From JALZKA01 sp963734015 (lineage in GTDB: Bacteria; Actinomycetota; Thermoleophilia; Solirubrobacterales; 70-9), in the NCBI GenBank assembly GCA_963734015.1, contig CAVTFG010000006.1:62001-126000 (forward strand): a DNA stretch of 64,000 bases, in the 5' to 3' direction. The notes under the pieces are model-generated. The model was not told where the DNA came from. It saw only the letters and a list, made by a program, of their open reading frames with translations, and did not search any database. Both the position numbers and the translations under genes were made by a program. Positions within the stretch are counted from its first letter, which is position 1. Every line of letters begins with the position of its first letter. Shown here piece by piece: positions 37,243-45,666 of this stretch.

Positions 37243-37863
37243 ATGCCGCTGCCCTCGCTCGTCCCGCGTGACACGGTCTTCTTCGACCTGTTCAACCAGG
37301 CCGGCCAGAACACGCTGCGCGCCGCGCGGCAGCTCCTCGAGATGCTCGAGAACTGGCCGGACGAGAACGGCCTGGCGCGCGAGATCCTGCTCGCGGAGCA
37401 GGAGGGCGACCGGATCACGCACGAGCTGATCCAGCGGCTGAATTCGACCTTCGTGACCCCGCTCGACGGCGAGGACATCTACGGGTTGGCGACGAAGCTC
37501 GACGACATCGTCGATTACATCGAGGAGACCGCGGACTTCATGGTCCTCTACCAGATCGAGGCGCCCATGGAGCAGTCGATCAAGATGGCCGACGTGCTCG
37601 TGAAGTCATGCGAGCAGCTCGCCGAGGCGCTCGAGCGGCTCCGCGGGTTCAAGGACCTCGAGCAGTACTGGATCGAGATCCACCGTCTCGAGAACGACGG
37701 CGATCGGCTCTACCGCGACGCCGTGGCGTCACTGTTCGCGAACGGGATCGACCCGATGGTCGTGATCCGCTGGAAGGACCTGTTCGGGGTACTGGAGCGG
37801 GCGGTGGATGCAACCGAGACCGCCGCCCACATCCTCGAAGGCATTGTGATCAAGAACGCGTAG
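37243..37863 (+). CDS. DUF47 (PhoU-like) protein, accessory to the PiT transporter
   Basis: 206 residues, all helical, with the DUF47 pattern FFDLFNQAGQNTLRAARQL, EGDRITHELIQRLNSTFVTPLDGEDIYGLATKLDDIVDYIEE, and a late EIHRLENDGDRLYRDAV. Such proteins pair with Pit phosphate permeases and probably tune them. ATG 37243 follows TAGCGT (37229-37234) by 8 nt. The permease gene starts 9 nt after its stop. Confidence 0.92.
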   Translation: MPLPSLVPRDTVFFDLFNQAGQNTLRAARQLLEMLENWPDENGLAREILLAEQEGDRITHELIQRLNSTFVTPLDGEDIYGLATKLDDIVDYIEETADFMVLYQIEAPMEQSIKMADVLVKSCEQLAEALERLRGFKDLEQYWIEIHRLENDGDRLYRDAVASLFANGIDPMVVIRWKDLFGVLERAVDATETAAHILEGIVIKNA

Positions 37864-37871
37864 GGGACCTC

Positions 37872-38972
37872 TTGTCCGAGGCCGACCTGATCCTCTGCAT
37901 CGTCGTCGTGACGGCGCTCGCGTTCGACTTCACCAACGGCTTCCACGACACGGCGAACGTGGTCGCGACGTCGATCTCGACCCGCGCGATGTCGCCGCGG
38001 ATCGCCGTGACCTACGCGGCGATCCTCAACTTCGTCGGCGCTTTCATCTCGCTCGAGGTCGCGGCCACGGTCGCCGACGACGTGGTCGTCGCGGACGTGA
38101 TCACCCCGACGATCGTGTTCGCGGGCCTCGTCGGGGCGATCGCCTGGAACCTGGCGACCTGGTACTTCGGGCTGCCGTCGAGCTCGTCGCACGCTCTGAT
38201 CGGGGGCGTCGTCGGGTCGGCGTTCGCCGCCGTCGGATCCGAGGCGGTGCTCTCCGACGGCGTGATCGGCAAGGTCCTGGTGCCCGCGCTGATCGCGCCG
38301 GTGCTGGCGTTCGTGGTGGGAGGGATCGCGATCGTGGTCTGCTACCGGGTGCTCGGGCGCCAGCGGCCCGGGCCGGTCACCCGGGGCTTCAAGCTCGGTC
38401 AGGTCGCTTCGGGCGGTTTGCTCGCGCTCGCGCACGGCACCAACGACGCCCAGAAGACGATGGGTGTGATCGCCCTGGCGCTGATCGCCAACGGCAACCT
38501 CGCCGAGGGCGCCGATCCGCCGACCTGGGTGATCGTGTCGGCGGCGACCGCGATCGCGCTGGGCACATACATCGGCGGCTGGCGGATCATCAAGACGATG
38601 GGCACCCGGATCATCAAGATGGACACGGCCCAGGGCTTCTCGGCGCAGGGCGCGGGCTCCGCCGTGATCCTCGCGTCCACCAATTTCGGCTACCCGCTCT
38701 CGACCACCCACGTGATCTCCGGCGCGGTGATGGGCGCCGGCGCCGGGAAGCGGGTCTCGGCCGTGCGCTGGGGCGTCGCCGGCAACATCGTCACCGCCTG
38801 GCTGTTGACGTTCCCGGCGGCCGCGGCGATCGGCGCCGCGACGTACGGGATCACCCAGATCTTCGGCGACGGCGCGCTCGGCCCGCTGATCATCGTCGCG
38901 GCGGGCGCAGCACTGACCGTCCTGGCGTTCGCGCGCCGGATCCGGCAGGGAACGCCGGTGCCCGCGGGGTGA
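37872..38972 (+). CDS. pit: inorganic phosphate transporter, PiT family
   Basis: 366 residues with about ten membrane spans and the two inverted family signatures: FDFTNGFHDTANVVATSISTRAM near the N-terminus and LALAHGTNDAQKTMGVIAL in the second half. It carries metal-phosphate by ion symport. I take TTG 37872, preceded by AGGGGA, since the frame further upstream only covers the DUF47 gene in another phase. It forms an operon with DUF47 and probably the next small gene. Confidence 0.93.
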   Translation: MSEADLILCIVVVTALAFDFTNGFHDTANVVATSISTRAMSPRIAVTYAAILNFVGAFISLEVAATVADDVVVADVITPTIVFAGLVGAIAWNLATWYFGLPSSSSHALIGGVVGSAFAAVGSEAVLSDGVIGKVLVPALIAPVLAFVVGGIAIVVCYRVLGRQRPGPVTRGFKLGQVASGGLLALAHGTNDAQKTMGVIALALIANGNLAEGADPPTWVIVSAATAIALGTYIGGWRIIKTMGTRIIKMDTAQGFSAQGAGSAVILASTNFGYPLSTTHVISGAVMGAGAGKRVSAVRWGVAGNIVTAWLLTFPAAAAIGAATYGITQIFGDGALGPLIIVAAGAALTVLAFARRIRQGTPVPAG

Positions 38973-38976
38973 TGGC

Positions 38977-39216
38977 TTGATTCCGCCTGCGGAAATCGTG
39001 GACTGGGAGGCGCTGCTCGACACGGGCCTCGCGGCGCTCATCGCCGGCGTCGGTGTCGCCTTCACGTTTTCGCTGGCGATCCTCGGAGCCAGCCGCTTCA
39101 TCGAGGCGTCGCGCGACCAGCGAACGATCGAAGCCGGAGCTTTCGCGCTGCTCGGCGTCGTCGCCCTGGTCGCCACGGCAGCCATGATCGCGGGCGGGAT
39201 CATCGTCATCGCCTGA
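38977..39216 (+). CDS. small two-span membrane protein
   Basis: 79 residues from TTG 38977, 4 nt after the pit stop. Hydrophobic segments lie at about residues 15-38 (GLAALIAGVGVAFTFSLAIL) and 53-78. The linker FIEASRDQRTIEAGAF is charged. No known family was recognised. The position suggests co-transcription with the phosphate transporter. Confidence 0.6.
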   Translation: MIPPAEIVDWEALLDTGLAALIAGVGVAFTFSLAILGASRFIEASRDQRTIEAGAFALLGVVALVATAAMIAGGIIVIA

Positions 39217-39242
39217 GCCTCCGCGGCGTCTAGGATCGGTGC

Positions 39243-39593
39243 GTGCGCGCGGCGCGGAACATCGCGATCATCGCCCTGCTGGCCCTCGTCGTCGCGGCGG
39301 TGCCCGGCGGCGGCAACCTGGCCGACGGGATCCTCGCGGCGCTCACGATCGCCTTCCTGGTGATCATCGGCGTGATGGGGCTCCTCCTCTACCGCCAGAA
39401 CCGCCTCGCGTACATGACGCTCGACGATCGCCGGCGCCTGATCCTGATCGGCGCCATCGGCGCGATCGTCCTGATGATCGCCGGAGCGGACGAGCTGCTC
39501 GATACCGGCGCTGGCACCCTGGCATGGATCGGCGTCCTGGGCCTCGCGGTGTTCGGCATCGCCCGGGTGGTCGCCGACTCGCGCAGCCTCTGA
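39243..39593 (+). CDS. small membrane protein with four hydrophobic segments
   Basis: 116 residues with hydrophobic stretches at about 6-22, 28-48, 67-84 and 90-108, and a basic loop YRQNRLAYMTLDDRRR between the second and third. GTG 39243 follows TAGGAT (39231-39236) by 6 nt, a leaderless arrangement. No family was recognised. Confidence 0.65.
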   Translation: MRAARNIAIIALLALVVAAVPGGGNLADGILAALTIAFLVIIGVMGLLLYRQNRLAYMTLDDRRRLILIGAIGAIVLMIAGADELLDTGAGTLAWIGVLGLAVFGIARVVADSRSL

Positions 39594-39617
39594 CGCACTC
39601 TCGGCGCTGATCCCGCT

Positions 39618-39639
39618 CGCGCGGCCTCCCTTCCGCGCG
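39618..39639 (+). terminator. hairpin between the small membrane gene and the TadE gene
   Basis: A 7-bp stem, CGCGCGG (39618-39624) and CCGCGCG (39633-39639), closes a pyrimidine loop. No U-tract. It lies 25 nt after the upstream stop and just before the TAGCGT box of the TadE gene. Confidence 0.45.
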
Positions 39640-39664
39640 CCGGCTGCACCTAGCGTGGCCGGGC

Positions 39665-40009
39665 ATGACTCCCCGGTCCGATGAGCGTGCGCAGGCCTCG
39701 GCGGAACTGGTGGCCATCGTCCCCCTCGTCCTGCTCGCGGCCCTGGCGATCGCGCAGCTCGTGGTCGCCGGCTGGACGCTCGTCACCGCCGGCGAGGCGG
39801 CCCGTGCAGGCGCCCGTGCGGCCGAAGTCGGCGCCAACGCGCAAGCCGCCGCGCGCAGTGCCCTGCCGCAGACGCTCGAGCCGGCGCACGTGGATGCCGA
39901 CGGGGCGGAGGTGACGGTCCGCGTGGCCGCGCCGGCGCTCGTTCCCGGACTGCCGGCGATTCCCGTCTCGGCCGCCACCGCGCTCGATCCCTCGGCGGGA
40001 ATGCCGTGA
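39665..40009 (+). CDS. TadE-like pseudopilin-type protein 1
   Basis: 114 residues. The N-terminus RAQASAELVAIVPLVLLAALAIAQLVVAGWTLVTAGEAARAGARAA is the TadE domain: a short polar leader, a glutamate within the start of a single hydrophobic helix, then an Ala-rich amphipathic helix. The rest is a small extracytoplasmic beta-rich tail. TadE-type proteins are minor pseudopilins or assembly factors of Tad/Flp pili. ATG 39665 follows TAGCGT (39651-39656) by 8 nt and heads a three-gene overlapping unit. Confidence 0.82.
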   Translation: MTPRSDERAQASAELVAIVPLVLLAALAIAQLVVAGWTLVTAGEAARAGARAAEVGANAQAAARSALPQTLEPAHVDADGAEVTVRVAAPALVPGLPAIPVSAATALDPSAGMP

Positions 40010-40341
40010 GGGGGCAGCGTGGCCAGGCCTCCCTGGAGCTCCTCGCCGGGGTGCCCGCGCTGCTGCTCGCGGGGCTCGTTGCGCTCCAGTTGCTGGCCAC
40101 GGCGTACACGCTTCACCTTGCCGACGGCGCCGCGGAGGCCGGTGCGCTGGCGCTCGCCGCCGGTGCCCCGCCGATGCCGGCGGCCCGCGCGGCGCTGCCC
40201 GACTGGGCAGCCGGCCGCGTGCGCGTAACCGCCACGGGCGGAAGGGTCGCGGTCGCCGTTCGTCCGCCGGCGCCGCTGCCCGGAATCTCCGAGGCGCTGG
40301 AGGTGGAGTCGAGCGCCTGGGCCCGGCCCGCGGATGGCTGA
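40006..40341 (+). CDS. TadE-like pseudopilin-type protein 2
   Basis: 111 residues from GTG 40006, overlapping the previous stop by 4 nt (GTGA). The N-terminus GQRGQASLELLAGVPALLLAGLVALQLLATAYTLHLADGAAEAGALA again shows the TadE layout with glutamate near the start of the helix. The remaining 65 residues differ from protein 1. The two could form a heteromeric tip, as inferred for TadE/TadF pairs. Confidence 0.8.
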   Translation: MRGQRGQASLELLAGVPALLLAGLVALQLLATAYTLHLADGAAEAGALALAAGAPPMPAARAALPDWAAGRVRVTATGGRVAVAVRPPAPLPGISEALEVESSAWARPADG

Positions 40342-42235
40342 GCCGGTCCCGCGCGCTGGGCTGATTGCCGTCACCGCCTTGCCGGGCGCGGGCGGCGGAG
40401 TCGCGGTGGCAGCCGCCCTGGCCGTCGCGGCTGCACGCCGGAGCACTACTCCCGATGGGGTCGTTCTATGCGAGGTGGGCGGCACGGTGCGACGCCCGAC
40501 CCTCGTGTCGTCCACGGCCGCGCGCGGGCTCGAATCGCGCCTGCGCGGCGAGGTGCGTGCGGCCGCGCGCGGAGCGGTCTGCTGGGTCGGCCTCGGCGCG
40601 GACGCATGGCGCGAAGAGCTCGAGCTCTGCCGGGACGCCGGTGCCTCGCTGGTGGTCGCATTCCTGGAGCCGGGCCGCTGGCGCGAGCTCGTCGGCGACC
40701 CCGATGCCGGCGCCCGAGGCGCGGTCGTGCGGGCCGACCTCCCCGGCGGGCGGGCGCTGGCAGGCCTGGTGGCAGCGGACCTGCGCCGGTCGGGCATCCC
40801 TGCTGGCGTGGTCGTCCGCGGGCCCGGGCTGGTCGCCACGCGGCGTGCACTGGCCGGCATCGAGCCGGGCGGCACGCTCGGGGCCCGCGCGCGGCGACTC
40901 GCCATGCGGCTGCTCGGCGACGCGACCGGCCAGGCCCTGCCGCTGGTGCTCGGGCTGACGCTGGCCGTGATTGTGGCCGGCCTGTTCCTCGCGTTGCTGG
41001 GCAGCGCGGCCACAGGTGGCGCGCGGCTCCAGCGCGCGGCTGACCTGGCGGCGGTTTCGGCGGCCCGCTCAATGCGCGACGACCACGACCGGCTGTTCCT
41101 CCCCGCGCGACTGCCTTCGGGCCGGGCGAACCCCGCGCACCTGTCCGAGCCTGAGTACCGGGAGCGCGCTCGTTCCGCCGCCGCGGCTGCGCTGCGCGCC
41201 AATGGCGTTGAGGGGGTTGAGAGCCGCGTGTCCTTCGCCGGTGCGGCCATCGCGCCGAACCGGGTGCGGGTCGCGCTGAACGCGAGGGTTGAGCTGGGCG
41301 AGGCGCGGCCGGAGTCGGTGCGCACCGCGGCGGTAGCCGAGGCGTATCCGCCCGCCGCGGCCGGACCGCCCGTCGCGCCGGCCGTCGCCACGGGCGGCGG
41401 CTACTCCGGTCGGCTCTCCTACCGCCAGGGCAAGCCGATGCGGCCGGACGTGGCGGCGGCGTTTGACCGGCTCGCGGCCGCCGCCGGCCGCGACGGCCAC
41501 GCGTTGCTGGTCAACTCCGCCTTCCGGTCCGACGCCGAGCAGGCCGCGCTGTTCGCTGCGAATCCCGATCCGCGCTGGGTTGCCCCGCCCGGCACGTCGC
41601 TACACCGGTGCGCAACCGAGCTCGACCTCGGACCCTCCTCCGCGTACGGCTGGCTGGCGGCCAACGCGCGCCGGTTCGGGTTCGAGCAGCGCTACTCATG
41701 GGAGGCGTGGCACTTCGGCTTCGTGGCCGGTCCGGCGCCCTGCTCCGCCGCGGGTGACCGCGTCGGCCGGGAGGGGGACGGGGCGATCGCCGCGACCGCG
41801 CTCCCGGGTTTCGTCCCCGCTCGATTCCGGGCACCGATCGCCCGGGCCGCGTCGCGCTGGAACGTGCCGGCCGGCCTCCTCGCGGCCCAGTTGATGGCCG
41901 AGTCGGGGTTCAACCCCTTCGCGGTGTCGCCCGTCGGCGCCAGCGGGATCGCGCAGTTCATGCCCGCCACGGCTGCCGCATACGGCCTGAAGGACCCGTT
42001 CGACACGGCCGAGGCCATTGACGCGCAGGCGCACCTGATGTCCGACCTCCTCCAGCAGTTCGGCCAGGTCCCGCTGGCCCTCGCGGCCTACAACGCGGGC
42101 CCGGCGCCGGTCAGCGCGTGCGGCTGCGTGCCGCCGTATCCCGAAACGCAGGCGTACGTAACCAGGATCCTCGGGTTGCTGGGCGGCGCCGGCGAGATCG
42201 CCCCGCCCGCCCTGGAGGTCCGCCTGGTGCGCTGA
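40334..42235 (+). CDS. multidomain TadG-like protein with VanY D,D-peptidase and lytic transglycosylase domains
   Basis: 633 residues in one uninterrupted frame. Residues 1-190 look like a degenerate P-loop/CpaE-type domain (LIAVTALPGAGGGVAVAAALA, no Walker lysine). Residues about 195-245 form a TadG-type membrane anchor (GQALPLVLGLTLAVIVAGLFLALL, then LQRAADLAAVSAARSM). Residues about 370-465 are a VanY/LAS peptidase: HALLVNSAFRSDAEQAALF, SLHRCATELD (H424, D431) and EAWHFGF (E457, H460). Residues about 500-625 are an SLT domain with catalytic E523 in LLAAQLMAESGFNPFAVSPVGASGIAQFMPATA. It could cut both peptide and glycan bonds to open the wall for a Tad-like assembly. It overlaps TadE 2 by 8 nt. 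Confidence 0.88.
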   Translation: MAEPVPRAGLIAVTALPGAGGGVAVAAALAVAAARRSTTPDGVVLCEVGGTVRRPTLVSSTAARGLESRLRGEVRAAARGAVCWVGLGADAWREELELCRDAGASLVVAFLEPGRWRELVGDPDAGARGAVVRADLPGGRALAGLVAADLRRSGIPAGVVVRGPGLVATRRALAGIEPGGTLGARARRLAMRLLGDATGQALPLVLGLTLAVIVAGLFLALLGSAATGGARLQRAADLAAVSAARSMRDDHDRLFLPARLPSGRANPAHLSEPEYRERARSAAAAALRANGVEGVESRVSFAGAAIAPNRVRVALNARVELGEARPESVRTAAVAEAYPPAAAGPPVAPAVATGGGYSGRLSYRQGKPMRPDVAAAFDRLAAAAGRDGHALLVNSAFRSDAEQAALFAANPDPRWVAPPGTSLHRCATELDLGPSSAYGWLAANARRFGFEQRYSWEAWHFGFVAGPAPCSAAGDRVGREGDGAIAATALPGFVPARFRAPIARAASRWNVPAGLLAAQLMAESGFNPFAVSPVGASGIAQFMPATAAAYGLKDPFDTAEAIDAQAHLMSDLLQQFGQVPLALAAYNAGPAPVSACGCVPPYPETQAYVTRILGLLGGAGEIAPPALEVRLVR

Positions 42236-42242
42236 AGGACGA

Positions 42243-42257
42243 GCCGCATTCCGCGGC
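42243..42257. terminator. short bidirectional hairpin between convergent genes
   Basis: GCCGC (42243-42247) and GCGGC (42253-42257) flank ATTCC in the 40-bp gap between the TadG-like gene and the convergent cupredoxin gene. A five-pair stem is weak evidence. Confidence 0.3.
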
Positions 42258-42275
42258 CCGTCCCATCGCAGGCGC

Positions 42276-42710
42276 CTACTCGACCGTAAGCGTGCCCTCC
42301 ATGCCGGCCTCGCGGTGGCCGGGGACGGAGCAGTAGAAGGTGTATTCCCCGGGCTCGAGCTCGACCTCGCCGGTCACGCTCCCACCGGTGGTCTCGTCGG
42401 TGCCGCCGATGTCGCCGTCCGGCCCCTCGATCTGGACGTCGTGGGGGACCGCGGAGTCGTTCGTCAGCTCGATGGTCACGGCTCCCGCGGTCGCCTCCGC
42501 CGAGTCCTCCTCGAAGGCCAGCTCGCCGTCGGGGTTCGCGGTGAACGAGACGGTGGATCCGGCCCCGCCCTCCTCGCCGCCCGTATCGGTCTCCTCGGTG
42601 GTCGTGGTCTCCGTCGCGGCGTCATCGTCATCGTCGTCGCCGCCGCAGGCGGCGAGCCCGAACGGCACGAGCGCCAGCAACGCGAACGTGACGGCAAGCT
42701 TGGTCTTCAC
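42276..42710 (-). CDS. plastocyanin-like cupredoxin lipoprotein
   Basis: 144 residues. A lipoprotein signal (LLALVPFGLAACGG, lipid cysteine C22) is followed by a low-complexity Asp/Thr/Glu linker and a cupredoxin domain. Type-1 copper ligands are His in DSAVPHDVQIEG and Cys, His, Met in YTFYCSVPGHREAGMEGTL. It is likely an extracytoplasmic electron carrier or copper buffer. GGGGATCGGAG lies before ATG 42710. It is divergent from uvrC, and no oxidase genes are nearby. Confidence 0.9.
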   Translation of the reverse strand: MKTKLAVTFALLALVPFGLAACGGDDDDDDAATETTTTEETDTGGEEGGAGSTVSFTANPDGELAFEEDSAEATAGAVTIELTNDSAVPHDVQIEGPDGDIGGTDETTGGSVTGEVELEPGEYTFYCSVPGHREAGMEGTLTVE

Positions 42711-42788
42711 TCCGATCCCCTTTCCTTGGTTCCACCGACGAGTCTAAGCCCCGCGGCTCCCTCGGACGCTCCGCCTAACCTTGAAGGG

Positions 42789-44684
42789 GTGGCCGAGATC
42801 GAGATCAGCGCGGAGCTGGAGCCAGCCGAGGGCAGGAGCGTCGCCGAGCAGCGGCGGTCGCTTCCGGACGAGCCCGGCGTCTACACGTTCCGCGACCGCG
42901 ATGGTGAAGTCCTCTACGTGGGGAAGGCGCGCTCGATCCGCAAGCGGGTCGGCGGGCACTTCTCGGGCAAGACCCGCACCCGGGCGATGACCGAGCAGGT
43001 CGCTGCGATCGAGTTCTTCGTGACTGAGACCGAGGCGGACGCGCTGCTCGCCGAGCAGCAGTTCATCAAGCGCTACCGCCCGCGCTTCAACATCCGGCTG
43101 CGCGACGACAAGTCGTACCCGTACATCGGCATCAGCCTGGACGAGGAATTCCCGCGTGTGTATTTCACGCGGGAGCGGCACCGCTCGGCGCGCCTCTACT
43201 TCGGGCCGTACTCGAACGCCAAGCGCACGCGCGAGACCCTGGAGCTGCTGGGCAAGCTCTTCCAGTATCGAACCTGCGACGGGCCGGAGCCGGGCCGCCG
43301 CTCGGGCGTCCCGTGCCTCGACTACTACATCAAGCGGTGCCAGGCGCCCTGCGTCGGATACATCGACCGCGAGGAGTACCGGCGGAACATCGACGCGATC
43401 GCCGGGTTCCTCTCGGGCCGTTACCGGGACGTCGAGCGCGACCTCGAGCGGAAGATGGACGAGGCAGCCGCAGCCGAGGAGTTCGAGCGCGCCGCCGTCT
43501 ATCGCGACCGGCTCGACGCGGTGCGCTCCCTGATGCAGAAACGCAGCGTCGCCGGCGAGTCGCTCGAAAACGCGGACGTGATCGCCGTCGCGGCCGAGGA
43601 GGAGACCGCGAACGCCCAGGTCTTCCAGGTCCGCGACGGGATCCTCGCCGAGCGCCAGAGCTTCTACATGGCGAACGGCGGGGAGCGCGACGAGGCGGAG
43701 GTCACCGAGGAGTTCATCGCCCAGTACTACTCCGCGGCGCCCGCGGTGCCCCGGCTGATCGTGGCCGGGGCCGCGATCCGCGAACGCGCGCCCCTGCTGG
43801 CCGAGGCGCTCGCGACAAAGCGGGGCGGCGCGGTCGAAGTGCGTGTTGCCGAGCGCGGCGACCTGCGCCGCCTGCGCGAGCTCGCGGAGCGGAACGCGCG
43901 GCTGGCGCTCGCCCAGGACCGCCTGCGCCGCGAGCGCCGCCGGCAGACGCGGGTCGACACGGTGGCCGCGCTCCAGGACGCTCTGGGGATGGAGAGCCTG
44001 CCGATCCGCATCGAGGGCTTCGACATCTCGAACATCGGCGGCGAGCACACGGTCGCCTCGATGGTGGTATTCGAGGGCGGTGCGCCGAAGAAATCGGACT
44101 ACCGGCGGTTCCGGGTCCGCGGCGACCGCTCGGGAGGCCCCGACGACTACCGGTCACTGGAGGAGGTCCTGTCGCGGCGCCTCGCGCAGCTGGCCGAACA
44201 GAGCGACCGGTCCCCGCACGACGCCGAGCGCGACGAGAGCTTCGCCAGCCTCCCGGACCTGATCGTGATCGACGGCGGCAAGGGCCAGCTCAGCGCCGGG
44301 ATGAAGGCGGTCGGGAGCCTGGTCGACCGCGGCGTGACCGTGATCAGCCTGGCCAAGCGCCTCGAGGAGGTCTACGTCCCGGGTCGCTCGGTGCCACTCG
44401 AGGTCGAGCCGGATTCGCACGCGTCGCGGCTGCTGCAACGGGTGCGCGACGAGGCGCATCGCTTCGCGATCGACTTCCACCGTTCGCGGCGCGACAAGGC
44501 GATGACGCATTCGCTCCTGGACGAGCTCCGCGGCGTCGGCCCGGTTCGCAAGCGGGCCCTGCTCAGCCATTTCGGCTCGCCCGAGCGCGTCGTGGGGGCG
44601 ACGCGGGAGGAGATCGCGGCCGTCCCGGGCATCCCCGGCAAGCTCGCCCGCGACATCCACCACCAGCTGCACAAGGCGGGTTGA
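42789..44684 (+). CDS. uvrC: excinuclease ABC subunit C
   Basis: Makes both incisions in nucleotide excision repair. The 631 residues contain the GIY-YIG nuclease (EPGVYTFRDRDGEVLYVGKARSIRKRVGGHF), the ALLAEQQFIKRYRPRFNI block, a zinc-type CLDYYIKRCQAPCVGYI motif, a UVR motif (MDEAAAAEEFERAAVYRDRLDA), an RNase-H-like nuclease (IEGFDISNIGGEHTVASMV, DLIVIDGGKGQLSA) and a C-terminal (HhH)2 (LRGVGPVRKRALLSHFGS). GTG 42789 lies 7 nt after TAACCT (42776-42781), so the long in-frame upstream extension is not used. The stop overlaps the rapZ start as TGATG. Confidence 0.97.
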   Translation: MAEIEISAELEPAEGRSVAEQRRSLPDEPGVYTFRDRDGEVLYVGKARSIRKRVGGHFSGKTRTRAMTEQVAAIEFFVTETEADALLAEQQFIKRYRPRFNIRLRDDKSYPYIGISLDEEFPRVYFTRERHRSARLYFGPYSNAKRTRETLELLGKLFQYRTCDGPEPGRRSGVPCLDYYIKRCQAPCVGYIDREEYRRNIDAIAGFLSGRYRDVERDLERKMDEAAAAEEFERAAVYRDRLDAVRSLMQKRSVAGESLENADVIAVAAEEETANAQVFQVRDGILAERQSFYMANGGERDEAEVTEEFIAQYYSAAPAVPRLIVAGAAIRERAPLLAEALATKRGGAVEVRVAERGDLRRLRELAERNARLALAQDRLRRERRRQTRVDTVAALQDALGMESLPIRIEGFDISNIGGEHTVASMVVFEGGAPKKSDYRRFRVRGDRSGGPDDYRSLEEVLSRRLAQLAEQSDRSPHDAERDESFASLPDLIVIDGGKGQLSAGMKAVGSLVDRGVTVISLAKRLEEVYVPGRSVPLEVEPDSHASRLLQRVRDEAHRFAIDFHRSRRDKAMTHSLLDELRGVGPVRKRALLSHFGSPERVVGATREEIAAVPGIPGKLARDIHHQLHKAG

Positions 44685-45583
44685 TGGCGAAGCCCCAGCC
44701 AGAGCTGTTCACCGAGCCGGTCGAGCTGTTCGTGATCACCGGCTACTCGGGAGCGGGGAAGTCCGAGGCGATCGCCGCGTTCGAGGACTCGGGCTTCTTC
44801 TGCGTCGACAACCTGCCGCCGCGGATGATCGGCTCGCTCGGCGAGCTGTTCCGCCACGAGGGCAGCACCGTCAAGCGCGCCGCCGTGGTCACCGACGTGC
44901 GCGGCGGCGACTACTTCGAGGAGCTCCACGCGGTGCTCGGCGAGCTCGACCACGACGGCCTCGAGCTGAAGGTCCTGTTCCTGGAGGCCGGCGAGGAGAC
45001 CCTCGTGGACCGGTTCAAGGAGACCCGCCGGCGACACCCGTTGGCGCCCGACGGCCGGGTCGTCGAGGGCATCCGTGCCGAGCGTGAGGTGCTCGGCCCC
45101 CTGCGCGAGCAGGCCGACGTGGTGATGGATACCTCCGACCTCACCGGAGCGATGCTGCGGCGGCGGATCGCCACGGAGCTGCTGGGCCCGCGCGACACCC
45201 ACCGCCGGCTCGCCCTCACCCTGCTCACCTTCGGGTTCAAGAACGGGCCGCCCCGTGACGCCGACCTCATGTTCGACGTCCGCTTCCTGCCCAACCCGCA
45301 CTACCGGGAGGACCTGCGGCCGCTGACCGGCCTCGACAACGCGGTCGTCGAGCACGTCGAGGCGGGAGACCTCGCGGCCGAGTTCTACGCGCGGGTCTTC
45401 GCCCTGCTCGACTTCCTGCTCCCCGCCTACGTCGCCGAGGGCAAGACCCATCTGACGATCGCAATCGGCTGCACGGGCGGGCGGCACCGCTCCGTCACCG
45501 TCGCGAACCGGATCGCCCATCACCTCGCCGACCGCGAGGAGGTGGCGGTCCGCGTGGTCCACCGCGACGTCGACCTGGACTGA
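44684..45583 (+). CDS. rapZ: RNase adapter RapZ / YvcJ-type nucleotide-binding protein
   Basis: 299 residues: P-loop VITGYSGAGKSEAIAAFEDSGFFCVDNLP near residue 19, the YvcJ motif LTLLTFGFKNGPPRDADLMFDVRFLPNP, and the C-terminal IAIGCTGGRHRSVTVANRIA. Members bind GTP/ATP and small RNAs or UDP-GlcNAc-like ligands depending on lineage. The start overlaps the uvrC stop by one base. In most Gram-positives yvcK and whiA follow; here they do not. Confidence 0.95.
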   Translation: MAKPQPELFTEPVELFVITGYSGAGKSEAIAAFEDSGFFCVDNLPPRMIGSLGELFRHEGSTVKRAAVVTDVRGGDYFEELHAVLGELDHDGLELKVLFLEAGEETLVDRFKETRRRHPLAPDGRVVEGIRAEREVLGPLREQADVVMDTSDLTGAMLRRRIATELLGPRDTHRRLALTLLTFGFKNGPPRDADLMFDVRFLPNPHYREDLRPLTGLDNAVVEHVEAGDLAAEFYARVFALLDFLLPAYVAEGKTHLTIAIGCTGGRHRSVTVANRIAHHLADREEVAVRVVHRDVDLD

Positions 45584-45614
45584 CCCACGCGCGGACAGCC
45601 TCCCGCGGGCGTCG

Positions 45615-45657
45615 GGGTCGCGACCCGTCCGGCGAACGCGCAGTAGCCGAGCATAAT
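45615..45657 (+). promoter_or_regulatory. palindrome and -10 box ahead of the ABC exporter
   Basis: A perfect 12-bp palindrome, GGGTCGCGACCC (45615-45626), could be an operator or the rapZ terminator. CATAAT (45652-45657) ends 9 nt before the ATG of the ABC ATPase gene and is the best -10 candidate. No clear -35 is visible. Confidence 0.35.
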
Positions 45658-45666
45658 GAGCGCCGG

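Noticed and set aside
39364..41391. 675-codon minus-strand frame opposite the Tad cassette
   Set aside because: Ala/Arg/Pro/Ser-rich shadow. The sense frames have clear domains.
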